Source of the DNA: Argopecten irradians
Taxonomy: Eukaryota; Mollusca; Bivalvia; Pectinida; Pectinidae
Reading direction: 5' to 3'
Length of the DNA: 64,000 bases
NCBI RefSeq assembly: GCF_041381155.1
Contig: NC_091134.1
Location: forward strand, 37,841,338 to 37,905,337
Shown here: positions 11,001 to 21,299 of the stretch, piece after piece
How the letters are laid out: each line of letters begins with the position of its first letter
Position numbering within the stretch: position 1 is the first letter of the stretch
Made by a program: the position numbers and the translations under genes
Notes under the pieces: model-generated
The model's input: the letters and a program-made list of their open reading frames with translations, nothing else
Told to the model about the DNA's origin: nothing
Databases searched by the model: none

Positions 11001-13677
11001 GATTTTGATAAAATTTGGTACACAGAACACTGACATAAAGGGGAGTTGAGTAAACTATATAGGGTTCTGCAATGTCCCTTATTGATGGAGTTATTACTAA
11101 ATTTGTGCAGCTAGGGGTATTAGTTGTCCACTCTGGCAACAGTTCTAGTTAAAAGTAGTTTTAATTTTGGATTGGCAAATCAGATCAAATATAAAGAGTT
11201 GAAGGACAGTCCTATATGGAACTGCAAAAGTCTGAATTTGAATTTCTGAGATGGGTTATTACAGTAATTATAACATTTAAATATAATATCAGAAATTCTA
11301 CACAACATGACACATTTGGGTTTAGATTCAACAGAATCGTCAGCTCTGCTTTCATGAATTGCCGTATAATTCATGGGCTATACATCTTATACATTGCTTT
11401 TGAACTTTGGTAGGCTGAAATGAATGTACTGCACAAAACACAGACTGATCTACTTCAAGGGAGACAAAAACTTGACAAAATGATGAAAGATCTTGATACA
11501 GAGAAGGTATGAAAATGTATTGTTTATTTGCATATTACAGAGTTACTGCCCCTGTGGGTTGGTACCGACTGTTGTGAGTCATGTTTTTATGAGTGTTAGG
11601 TCATATTTTTCTGAGAAAAAGAAATGATTTTTGTTCAAAAAGTAACGACATCACAATTGATACTTTCTATCAAGGGAACTGACTCTGTAATATGCAAAGA
11701 CAGAAAATGGATAGACAATAACCCTAATGTTGCTAAAAGTTTTAAGCCATGTGGTTCTGACAAAATTTCTGTTCCCATATTTCAATTATATATGGAAAGA
11801 CTTGTATTTGACTTAAGATCATCAAAAATTGAATAAGTGTTCTGTCTAAAAAAAATTTATTATAGTTTTTATTTTATCAACAATTTAATCTCTTCTGTTC
11901 ATTAAAAACTGTTGTTTCAATTTCAGAACGACATTGAGAATAACATCCAGATGCTAAAGGAAAAAGATCGTGAGGTGAAGGAAGCCCTGGAGAGGATGGG
12001 AAAACAGGATTCACTGAACATAGATGATGCAGTGGTCACAACAATGCCACTGTATAAACAGTAGGTTCTTTCTTACCGTTCACAGCCATTGCTTCCTAAA
12101 AAGGAATATTAGCAATCATGTGTGTTTTTTAGGTTATATCAAAATGAACAGTAATTGTCAGAATAAACTATTAAATTTCATCATGTAGTTTTCAACATAA
12201 TTTAATTTTCTCAAAAAAAATAAACTTCCTTCAATTTCTCAAACGTAATTAAATTCAAATAATCTTTTTGATAAGATTGGCCATATATCAGTGTTGTCTC
12301 CCCTTAACAAGGTAGTGAACTAGTTACAAACTTGGTATTAAATTGGGGTTATCTCCCTTTGACAGATTAGTGACCAATATATTTAGTCGTTATGTCTTAG
12401 TTATCTCCCCTTAAGAGTTACCTAAGTAAACTCGTAACATACATGGTCATTATATCCGGATTACATATGGTATCATATCATGTAAGTTTGATTGACTAAG
12501 TAAACGTTATCCTGCTGCCTGCAGAATTCTGGATGGTTTCACGGAAGTACTCAGGTTATCAAGGGTCCACTGTAAAACATAATATGCATTTATTGCCCCG
12601 GTGGCAGTGTGATATAAATCTTTTAACCCGAAGGTATAATATTTCTCGAGGGCTTGCCAGAGGGAAATATTACATCTGAGGGTAAATAAACTTTCATTTC
12701 ACACTGTTATACCGAGTACATAAATTGTTTATTATTCTGAAATTTCTGATTTCGCTTCTCTGGAAATAAATATCACTTACAGTATATTCACGAAGAATAA
12801 AAACTGTTGTTTCACGCTTCGTCTGTCATTGTTGTACAATCTGAAGAGGAGATGACTGTGTGTGAAAGACAAGCATTCACCATGGGGGCATATTTATTTC
12901 CTCCGAGGGAAATACAATGTTTTATTTCCTCCGAGGGAAATACAATGTTTAATTTCCCTGTCATGTGCTGTTTATCAGCTAATCACAGACAACATGAGGT
13001 ATAATATTAGTTATCTCCCCTTTAAAAGTTAGCCAACACATCATATATTAGCTCATTATACCTGGGTTTACTTCATAGTATAGATGAATTATTTCAGACA
13101 GGATATAATTATATCTGGATCATTTCACCTTACAGGTTAGTGAACTCTTTTGCTGAGGAACAAGCAATAGAAGATGCATTGTTTTATCTTGGAGATGCAC
13201 TGCGCAAAGATGTCATTGATATTGATGTCTTCCTTAAGGTCAGTTCCATACTACACCTCTTCATGTGTTAAAGACCACAGTGTCATGGATTCTTGTGTGT
13301 TTGTTTTCTAAACCGTTGTCACATAATATTTGGTTTTAGACTTCGAAGAATTCAATGAATTTTATTGAACATGTTTTGTAAAACTTAGTAATTCAATCCA
13401 CAGTTCTTCTTGCTACATTCCAATAAGTTATAAAATGATTTGTATTCCAAAATGCATATGTATGAAGAGTTAAAACTTTGTCAATCTTCCATAGCAATCA
13501 TCTTTAATGATCTATAAAATACAAATTTCGGGTTCCATTAATAATTTTGTATTTCTGTTGCAATAATGTTATTTTTTATTCTTACAGCAAGTACGAGAGC
13601 TGTCCAGAAAACAGTTCATGTTGCGCGCATTGATCACCAAATGTCGAGACAAGGCAGGATTGCCTCCCTTGGCCTGA
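2061..13677 (+). CDS. TSG101: TSG101, ESCRT-I subunit (11 coding exons, complete)
   Basis: Exons: 2061-2105, 2860-2944, 4543-4608, 4968-5131, 5614-5755, 7569-7829, 10559-10689, 11414-11506, 11927-12060, 13136-13238, 13588-13677 (TGA). All junctions are GT-AG and keep frame, giving 437 aa against 390 in human. TSG101 is the ESCRT-I subunit that binds ubiquitin and P(T/S)AP late-domain motifs, for endosomal sorting, cytokinetic abscission and virus budding. Residues 1-150 are the UEV domain: TYNIP, LDTHPYNPP and KPTSSM are visible, and the E2 catalytic Cys is replaced by Tyr114 (LPY), as the family expects. Residues about 150-260 are a P/Q/G/Y-rich linker, longer than in human, with a PPAY motif at 182-185. 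Residues 265-360 are coiled coil, and 372-437 the steadiness box (EEQAIEDALFYLGDALR). The PTAP that precedes LYKQ in human is TTMP here. The start has no competing upstream Met nearby; identity is very secure, exon 7's exact acceptor slightly less so. Confidence 0.96.
2419..2778. mobile_element. MITE with ~20-bp terminal inverted repeats, TSG101 intron 1
   Basis: The left end reads AGATGCTCCACCGCCGACA and the right end is its reverse complement with one or two mismatches. Both ends are flanked by TTAA (2415-2418 and 2779-2782). The 360-bp interior is AT-rich and non-coding. TTAA flanks suggest piggyBac-type mobilisation; because the inverted repeat extends through the flank, a TA duplication (Tc1/mariner) with a TIR starting AAGATG fits equally well. 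No transposase is present, so the element is non-autonomous. Confidence 0.8.
2987..3140. repeat. AATTAC-rich repeat, possible hAT-like element end
   Basis: A CAGGGTTGGGGTC start is followed by many overlapping copies of CAATTACAATTAC and TAATTAATTACAATTAC. The CAGGGTTGGGG start resembles a hAT-type terminus, but I found no matching inverted end downstream, so this may be a solo end or a simple repeat in TSG101 intron 2. Confidence 0.4.
3637..3978. mobile_element. TA-flanked MITE, TSG101 intron 2, copy 1
   Basis: The left end CCGTATTCGCCATAATTAA pairs with the right end TTATTACGGCGAATATGG, giving inverted repeats of about 18-20 bp around 342 bp. TA follows the right end; the left flank is AA, probably mutated. 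The termini are related to those of the element at 4213-4438. There is no coding potential. Probably Tc1/mariner-related and non-autonomous. Confidence 0.7.
4213..4438. mobile_element. TA-flanked MITE, TSG101 intron 2, copy 2
   Basis: The left end CCGTATTCAACCCAATAAG and right end CTTATTGGGTCGAATATGG are inverted repeats with two mismatches. TA flanks both sides (4211-4212 and 4439-4440), as expected of a Tc1/mariner-type target duplication. The interior is 226 bp, AT-rich and non-coding. It shares terminal sequence with the 3637-3978 element, so one family has inserted twice within 600 bp. Confidence 0.8.
4671..4998 (+). repeat. 50-bp minisatellite spanning the TSG101 exon 4 acceptor
   Basis: Six TTTTA(A/G)CAG|ATGTGACATACAA copies have AG at 4718, 4767, 4817, 4867, 4917 and 4967, so the spacing is 49-50 bp. 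A partial copy starts at 4671. Each unit holds the pyrimidine-rich acceptor, about 20 bases equal to the start of exon 4, then GTATGTATATGTATG. Only the last copy (4967) continues into the conserved UEV coding sequence. Use of an upstream acceptor reaches an in-frame TAA within the next unit, so upstream sites would be unproductive. Confidence 0.93.
7757..8690 (+). repeat. ~100-bp minisatellite spanning the TSG101 exon 6 donor
   Basis: Nine units start at about 7761, 7861, 7957, 8059, 8159, 8259, 8359, 8484 and 8584. Each contains a coding-like stretch (ACCCATCACAGACACCGTAC ... GCCAGTACAG), a donor GTAAGACT (GTAAAACT in unit 4), then about 30 bp of CATAAAAACCTTAATGGTGTAGT. Donors lie at 7830, 7924, 8026, 8128, 8228, 8328, 8428, 8553 and 8653. 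The first unit is the 3' part of exon 6 (YPSQTPYPAYPSQSQYPTS). Read-through into unit 2 shifts frame and ends at the TAA inside its donor (7925). Confidence 0.93.
8735..10152 (+). repeat. 49-bp tandem array, ~29 copies, TSG101 intron 6
   Basis: The unit is built on GCACATGTGTAATTTGGG, then TGTGACACAAAGATGACCC and TTACATCTTAT. Period 49 bp; units are nearly identical. Variants at three positions (TTGCAC/TAGCAC, GTGTGAC/GTTTGAC, GATGACC/GGTGACC) recur in blocks of four to five units, indicating higher-order structure. One unit has an extra GT at about 9588. Each unit carries the palindrome CACATGTG. It is intronic and non-coding. Confidence 0.95.
10276..10369 (+). repeat. 47-bp direct duplication
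   Basis: Two adjacent identical copies (10276-10322 and 10323-10369) begin ATTGTGACCAATCCTTTGG and end AATATATGATTA. They lie in TSG101 intron 6 between the 49-bp array and exon 7. Identity suggests a recent duplication. Confidence 0.9.
12290..13020. repeat. Dispersed-repeat cluster in TSG101 intron 9
   Basis: Degenerate units with TTATCTCCCCTTAA occur at about 12295, 12350, 12408 and 13010. Within the cluster is an imperfect foldback at 12606-12712, whose left arm (TGTGATATAAATC ... ATAATATTTCTCGAGGGC) pairs with GCTTGCCAGAGGGAAATATT ... TTTCACAC. A 28-bp unit (TTTATTTCCTCCGAGGGAAA...) is also duplicated exactly at 12893-12920 and 12921-12948. No coding potential; probably fragments of non-autonomous elements. 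Confidence 0.6.
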
Positions 13678-15850
13678 GATGTTTATTGTCTACAACCACA
13701 AGGCAGATACAATAACAAACTCTCCTAAATCGTTTTCCAAAGTTCAACGATGGACATTTCTGTCGAAGGCATTACAAAGAACTTCTTTAATATTAAGTAG
13801 TTATGATACTGGGGATTATGATTGTTTTCAATCTCTGTATTTGTATTTTTGTTTTGTAAGAGATAAAAAAAAGAGAAAGAATATTTCCTGTCAATATTAT
13901 TTATCATTATCCTTGCATCACAGATATTTATGATGGAGATAAATTAAGTTTGATTAATTAAATAGTAATTGGACAGCATTTGTACTTTCCCTTTTTTCTT
14001 TTCTGATTAATATGAATTAATATAATTAAAATCATAGAGAAGGAATATGTGAAGAACATTATAGTTGTTAGTATGTGATTACATTGTGATTTTTAAAAGT
14101 ACAGTGTTTTAGGTATTTTGGAATCTAGTTCTAGTAAATGTATACCAGTTTTTAGCTTTAAAAATTGTGTTCATTATCAATGGGTTTATTTCAATCATTT
14201 AAATTTTCTACAATCATTCCTTTTCTTGAAGGAGGGAGGGGGAAAAGTATAAACATGTCGAGTGTTGATGAATATGTTTCCTTACAATTTTTACGTTAGG
14301 TCAAGATAATTATAATGATCGATTTCCTACTGTATAGCAGCTTAATTCTGTGAGTGCTTTATTTTAGCTATACATGTGTTAACGTTTTTAGGAAACGGTG
14401 AACGGCAAAATTTTAGCTACACAAACATGCACCGTATAGCAAACTTCGAAATATTGACCCTGCAAATTTGAACAACTATACAATATTTACTGTAAACCAG
14501 TTTTTTCCATTTCAAAACAACTGTGAAGATTAGCATATGCGGATTTAAAGATTCAATGGAAACATTATCAATATAAATGATATAGATACATGCATGAATT
14601 TGCAAAGATAAATTTTCTCGAAACATACATGGATCAAGAAATTCACGAAAAAGAAATTCTCATGTAAAAGAAAGCTGGTTTGCAGTAGTTTTATCACTGA
14701 ATGTGAACTTTACTGAAGAATCGTAATTGTATCCTACATGTCATACTCCCATTTTGAGTATGACTGACTTCTATATATCATAAACATAAATACTACAGTG
14801 TTAGTTGGGTGAGAGCTGGTGAGTTAGCAGATTTTCAGAGTAACTCAAGACATTTTAACAGCTTTAGCTAAGAGTTGTCAGCTTGCCTTTTATCTATATC
14901 TAGATATGGATCTCTGTATACTACACAATGTAGTTTAGGATAGAACTGTGTTGTTAGGGACAAAATCTTATTAATTTTCAATAGATAAATTTCTGTGAAA
15001 ATGTTAGTAAAAATAAATCATTCGCATATTCTACTTTAAAGATTTGGAGTTAAATATTTCCGATAACCATATGCTTTTTAGTCACTATATGAATTAAACC
15101 ATTTTGATCTACCGCAATTACTTCCCTTTGTAGAATACCTGCAGGAAAAGAAAAACTCTTACTAAGGTTTCATATTGACCAAGCATGGTGACAAATGTAT
15201 GTACAAAAGTTGAATGTTGTATGTCTGTAAGGTGTTTGTGTGGTGGTATGCTGTTTGATACATAGCTCTGGAAGTGTGAATGAGGGTGCCAAACCCATCG
15301 CCAGACATAAATGTTTTTAAACCTTTTGTTGTGTATCATTGCTATGACAACAGCACAGGGACCTGAGAATCAGATGAAGTCTGTCATGTGAAAAGTAATT
15401 CCCAGGCCCCTGTATAAGTCAGATATATATTTCATCATTTTGTTATATATTTTGTACTCATTGCACCATGGAAGATCTCTACGGTTTTAGCACCTTGATT
15501 TTATTAAGCTTATTTAGCATTATTTTTAAAATCAAGTCAAGAAACTCAATTTTGAATTATAGCTAACAGAAATCACAGATTGTTTGAGAGGTTTTACTAA
15601 GTTCATGACTTACTCCTGTACTATAGATGTGTATACAGTATATAATACCATTGCTCTCCATCCCTATCTCTCTTGCTTTCTATAAGGGTTTCACTCCTAC
15701 AACAAATTTATGTCAATCATGCAAGTTACTGATTATTTTTAATATTGATTGATAGTTGAATGGGTGTGTATGAAATTGTATTATTACGCTTATAAAACAG
15801 TATGAAAAATTTGTGAAGTGTTTGGTTTTTAACTTATCAGAAGTTGGCTA
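13678..15850 (+). other. TSG101 3' UTR and 3' flank, no further gene
   Basis: AT-rich sequence after the TSG101 stop. AATAAA occurs at 15012-15017 and ATTAAAT-type variants nearer the stop (about 13955-13965); I cannot tell which is used. No open frame resembles a known protein. A short G-rich run (GGAGGGAGGGGG) lies near 14231. Confidence 0.5.
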
Positions 15851-15854
15851 TTAC

Positions 15855-18402
15855 TGATAAAATTGCTGTCCATCTATGCTCCGTGGTACAATAGTCAGCC
15901 GACTGTCAAACTGACCATTATCATATGATGGACTAGCTATAGTAAAATTGCTGTCCATCTGTGGTCAGTGGTACAATGGTCAGCCCACTGTCAAACTGAC
16001 CATTATCATATGGTGGACTAGCTAAATTAATATTGCTGTCAATCTGTGGTCAGTGGTACATTGATGTACAATGGTCAGACGACTGTCAAACTGACCATTA
16101 TCATATGGTGGACTTGCTATAGTAAAACTGCTGTTCGTCTGTAGTCCATGGTACAATGGTCAGCCAACTGTCAAACTGACCATTACCGTATGGTGGACTA
16201 GCTAAAGTAATATTGCTGTCCATCTGTGGTCAGTGGTTCATTGTTCTACAATGGTCAGCCAACTGTCAAACTGACCATTACCATATGGTGGACTAGCTAA
16301 AGTAATATTGCTGTCCATCTGTGGTCCATGGTATAATGGTCAGCTGACTGCAAAATGACCATTATTAGATGGTGGATTAGCTAAAGTAATGTTGCTGTCC
16401 ATCTGTGGTCAGTGGTACATTGTTGTCCAATGGTCAGACGACCGTCAAACTGACCGTTATTATATATTGGTCTAGCTATAGTAAAACAGCTGTTCGTTTG
16501 TGGTCTGTGGTACAATGGTCAGCCAACTGTCAAACTGACCGTTATTATATGGTGGACTTGCTATAGTAAAATTGCTTTCCATCTGTGGTCAGTGTTACAA
16601 TGATCAGCCGACTGTCAAGCTGACCATTACCATATGGTAGACTAGCTATAGTAAGATTGCTGTCCATCTGTGGTCAGTGTTACAATGATCAGTCGACTGT
16701 CAAACTGACCATTACCATATGGTAGACTAGCTATAGTAAAATTGCTGTCCATCTGTGGTCAGTGGTACAATGGTCAGCCAACTGTCAAACTGACCATTAT
16801 CATATGGTGGACTAGCTATAGTAAAATTGCTGTCCATCTGTGGTCAGTGGTACATTCTTGTACAATGATCAGCCGACTGTCAAACTGACCATTAGCTATA
16901 GTAAGATTGCTGTCCATCTGTGGTCAGTGGTTCATTGTTGTACAATGGTCAGCAGACTGTCAAACTGACCATTATCATATGGTGGACTAGCTAAAGTAAT
17001 ATTGCTGTCCATCTGTGGTCAGTGGTACATTGTTGTACAATGGTCAGCCAACTGTCAAACTGACCATTATCATATGGTGGACTAGCTATAGTAAAATTGC
17101 TGTCCATCTGTGGTCAGTGGTACATTGTTGTACAATGGTCAGCCAACTGTCAAACTGACCATTATCATATGGTGGACTAGCTATAGTAAGATTGCTGTCC
17201 ATCTGTGGTCAGTATTACAATGATCAGCCGACTGTCAAACTGACCATTACCAAATGGTGGACTAGCTATAGTAAAATTGCTGTTCGTCTGTGGTCAGTGG
17301 TACAATGGTCAGCCCACTGTCAAACTGACCATTATCATATGGTGGACTAGCTAAAGTAATATTGCTGTCCATCTGTGGTTAGTGGCACATTGTTGTACAA
17401 TGGTCAGACGACTTTCAAACTGACCATTACCATATGGTGGACTAGCTAAAATAATATTGCTGTCCATCTGTGGTCAGTGGTACATTGTTGTACAATGGTC
17501 AGACGACTGTCAAACTGACCATTATTAGATGATGGACTAGCTATAGTAAAATTGCTGTCCATCTGTGGTCATTGGTACAATGGTCAGCTGACAGTCAAAC
17601 TGACCATTATCATATGATGGACTAGCTATAGTAAAATTGCTGTACATCTGTGGTCATTGGTACAGTGGTCAGCTGACAGTCAAACTGACCATTATCATAT
17701 GATGGAAACTGACCATTATCATATGATGGACTAGCTATAGTAAAATGGCTGTACATCTGTGGTCATTGGTACAGTGGTCAGCTGACAGTCAAACTGACCA
17801 TTATTAGATGATGGACTAGCTATATTTAAATTGCTGTACATCTGTGGTCATTGGTACAGTGGTCAGCTATCAGTCAAAATGACCATTATCATATGATGGA
17901 CTAGCTATAGTAAAATTGCTGTACATCTGTGGTCATTGGCACAATGGTCAGACGACTGTCAAACTGACCATTATCATATGGTGGACTAGCTAAAGTAAAA
18001 TTGCTGTACATCTGTGGTCATTGGTACAATGGTCAGACGACTGTCAAACTGACCATTATCATATGGTGGACTAGCTAAAGTAATATTGCTGTACATCTGT
18101 GGTCATTGGTACAATGGTCAGACGACTGTCAAACTGACCATTATCATATGGTGGACTAGCTAAAGTAAAATTGCTGTACATCTGTGGTCATTGGTACAAT
18201 GGTCAGACGACTGTCAAACTGACCATTATCATATGGTGGACTAGCTAAAGTAATATTGCTGTCCATCTGTGGTCATTGGTACAATGGTCAGACGACTGTC
18301 AAACTGACCATTATCATATGGTGGACTAGCTAAAGTAATATTGCTGTACATCTGTGGTCATTGGTACAGTGGTCAGCTGACAGTCAAACTGACCATTATC
18401 AG
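15855..18402 (+). repeat. 85/95-bp satellite with a hairpin in each unit, ~28 copies
   Basis: The consensus runs TTGCTGTCCATCTGTGGTCA, GTGGTACAATGGTCAGCCGA, CTGTCAAACTGACCATTATC, ATATGGTGGACTAGCTATAG. A longer form adds about 10 bp (CATTGTTGTA) before the ACAATGGTCAG block. TGGTCAG ... CTGACCA is an inverted repeat with a 10-12 nt loop in almost every unit. Copies diverge by a few percent to about 15%, and later units (17.5-18.4 kb) share TGTACATC and GGTCATTGG variants, indicating local spread of subtypes. Confidence 0.92.
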
Positions 18403-20054
18403 CACTCCATGCATGATAGTAGATGATAGATAATGACAAACATGTAAATACATATGTATGTGACTGAGCATCAACACCATTGATTCCATGTAAAAATGGT
18501 ATACGGCTAGTCGATGGTTTTGATGACAGATGGCCTAGGTGTCTGAAGAATATCATCTTACATTAAATATACAATTTCCACACCAAATCATTGATGTTGA
18601 TTCTCCATTACATATTTATTTTCCATAAATACAATTAGTGTATTCATGTCTTAGTACAACAATTGACAGATCATCAGCAGCCAAATAATCAACGTGATTT
18701 CGCATTTTGTATTGTGTATGCTACACATTTATTACGATATTGAAAATTGTTTGTCATAGGTTAATACATGTATGTTTAGTTTCCACTGCATGTTAGCCCT
18801 GATAATGTGATACAAGTTTACCTAAATGATTTCAATATATAAAAAAACAATAATCTTCGATAAATGTTATATTTTTAATATTCCTATTTCATGGCAGCAT
18901 ACATATGGTACACAAAATGTAACAAAATATGGAAAGATTTTCTAACAGTCTTCATTAGTGTTCTTTAATGGAAAAGATATATACTTTTTGTAATGTTCCC
19001 TTAACTGCCCTTAGTTAAGTACAATGTATATTTAATAACTTAGTAAATATATAAATTAATACAATGTAAATTTTAAGATAGGTACTTGTTGCAAGCCTGA
19101 TATCAGCTCTTGTCTTGTTCCAGTACTAAGATTTGCCCTATAGTTTCCACATCTCTCACCTGTAACTGTATGCTCCCTAGTCCACCTCCTGTACGATATT
19201 TTATGTACTCATACTTGACAACACTGTATATGAGTCACGATAATTTTCATATCCTACTGGACATATTTCATCCTTAAACCAAGGCCTGTTGGTTATTTAG
19301 AGGAAGTCATTCTATTAAACTAAGATTTCAGCTTCCGGAAAATTTACCTGTGTGATCATGATAGAATGTAAAGGTATTTCCTCCCTCCAGTATGCTCTAA
19401 ACTCAATTGTAACATAAAGCACAGGCTCTATGGACAATAAATATACGTTTATATATATTGTGAAAAACGCCTGTGTATAAACCTTCTACATGCTCAATAT
19501 TACCCTTCTTGTTTTTGGTTCAGACAATGAAAAGTATTCCCATAAGAAATTGGACAACATTAAACATGGTTGTTGAGAAACTGTTGGGAGTTCAGCCAAT
19601 TTGTTTCCAACGACAATGTCATTGATTTAAATAAAATCTGTCTTCTAGCATCCCAGTTTACCCCAACAATGTTAGAGGTATAGCACGATGAAACACTTTT
19701 GAATAATTACCTCGACATTGCTTAATGTCGTACATCTACTACTAATATTATTGGAACAACAACTCGGTGTGACAAAGGCCCATATCAGATTTTTGGTCCT
19801 CGTGGTTATCGAAAGGAAATCGTGCAGAGGAAAAAATTGACAACGGCCAGACGACGGACGCAACACCACGGCATATAACTTACTTCAACCAATTGAGATA
19901 AAAAGGATATTGCGTTGGTTTACAATATACTGTATATTTAGTATGATATCCTACTGATATAATATATGATCCATTGAGCTGGAAGAGCATATTCATGTTG
20001 TCATATTGTAGAATATTCACCCAATGACAATGTGTTCATTGTAAAACCCTAATG
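18403..20054. other. Intergenic, no gene seen
   Basis: AT-rich DNA between the satellite and the - strand gene, presumably including that gene's 3' UTR (reading towards lower coordinates). Open frames are short and unsupported. TTTATT (AATAAA on the - strand) occurs near 18616, too far off to assign. Confidence 0.4.
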
Positions 20055-21152
20055 TCATGTAACGGCCACTTCCTCTGAAGCTTCAGCAATTGCTTTCGGA
20101 GGAAGGAGGAACTTGTCTACTTTCTTCCTCAACCGTTCATATTTGTTCAACTCAAATGCAACTCTCTTGCGCATAACAAGTTCGTCTTCGGCTATGTAAA
20201 GTTTTGTTTCCGGACTCTCGGACTTCCGGACACCTAGAACACTGAGACTGGACACACTTCTGGTCATCCGTGGCAGATTGGCCATGCTCTGTGTCCTCTG
20301 TAGGCCTGGGAGAGCTGTAGAATTTCTACCATGTGGCGGGAGTACACCTTCTCGACTGTCACTTCCGGTTCCGGTTTGGTTTTCCTTAATATTTTCCTTT
20401 GTTGAAAACTCATATGCTGAGTGGCGTCGCGATATTGGTCTGTTGAGAGGAGGTAAAGCTCCTTTTCTTCGCTTCTCCATTTTCCTCTTTAGTAAAACAC
20501 AAGCACCGTCAGTGTATTGGTCCAAATCGTGATCTTTCTCGTATATTTCCTTAAACAATTTCGCTAATGAAACAGTTGGTCTTGTGAATTCTAGCTTTTT
20601 ATTGATAGCCATATTATGTCTCAGAGTTTTCACCGTTCTTGCAAGTTTGGTGATCCGATGTAGGTCGGGTTCATAATCCTGTACGGATATCACTTTTGAT
20701 TGTGGTTTAGGATGCTCCGTTCTATATCTGGAGCCAGATTTCGGTTTGTTTTTGTCATCCTTCGCTGATAATGTAAGAAGAATGGTGGGAATGACCTCTG
20801 ACATCCTCTTGAATTCCCCGAGGAGGTAGGCGTTCGGTCCGTCCTCGTCCTGGGGTGACCGCGGATCAGAGGTCACTGATGAAAGTCTTGCTGGTTTAGC
20901 TGATTGTACAGGAACGCGTGGAGTCATGGTATCTTGTCTGGCGAGAATATTATCAATGGGTATTTGTTTCTTTTTAGAATCTCTGAGTTCATCTCTCACT
21001 TTTATTCTTTCCCTGTCTAACTCAATTTCTCGGAGTCTAGAGCGCAGATGTATCCTTGCTAGCCGGTCTTCTAAAGACTGATCTTCTTTGTGGTTTATAA
21101 ACAGCATCTTTTCCAGATGCTTTGGGGGTCGCATTTTCCTCTGAGCAGGCAT
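20055..21152 (-). CDS. Unrecognised 365-aa charged protein, single coding exon
   Basis: Open frame of 366 codons, ATG at 21152-21150 and TGA at 20057-20055, by far the longest non-transposon frame here. I do not recognise the family. Residues 27-65 (LEDRLARIHLRSRLREIELD...) are strongly charged and probably coiled coil. Residues 75-160 are polar and low in complexity. A second helical, basic stretch lies at about 175-240, and Ser/Arg-rich sequence follows. The C-terminus (ELNKYERLRKKVDKFLLPP) is again helical. There is no signal peptide or membrane segment, so it is probably cytoplasmic or nuclear. Composition is even and coding-like, unlike the flanks. On the - strand a good acceptor (CTTTTCTTTGCAG, AG at 21298-21299) lies upstream of the ATG, and a donor-like CTCAG|GTAAAATA lies at 24630, so the gene may have a non-coding first exon near 24.65 kb and a 3.3-kb intron. 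That part is inference. Confidence 0.8.
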   Translation of the reverse strand: MPAQRKMRPPKHLEKMLFINHKEDQSLEDRLARIHLRSRLREIELDRERIKVRDELRDSKKKQIPIDNILARQDTMTPRVPVQSAKPARLSSVTSDPRSPQDEDGPNAYLLGEFKRMSEVIPTILLTLSAKDDKNKPKSGSRYRTEHPKPQSKVISVQDYEPDLHRITKLARTVKTLRHNMAINKKLEFTRPTVSLAKLFKEIYEKDHDLDQYTDGACVLLKRKMEKRRKGALPPLNRPISRRHSAYEFSTKENIKENQTGTGSDSREGVLPPHGRNSTALPGLQRTQSMANLPRMTRSVSSLSVLGVRKSESPETKLYIAEDELVMRKRVAFELNKYERLRKKVDKFLLPPKAIAEASEEVAVT

Positions 21153-21299
21153 TGTTTGACACAGCTATCTTAACTGAATAATTCCCAATGAAACAAACGA
21201 GCACTCTAGATCATCTCGGGTTATATAGGCGCATCGAATGTCAAAACCTTACATCAAAATTCCACTTCCGGTCACTGTTGTCCGAGGAATTTGTAATCT

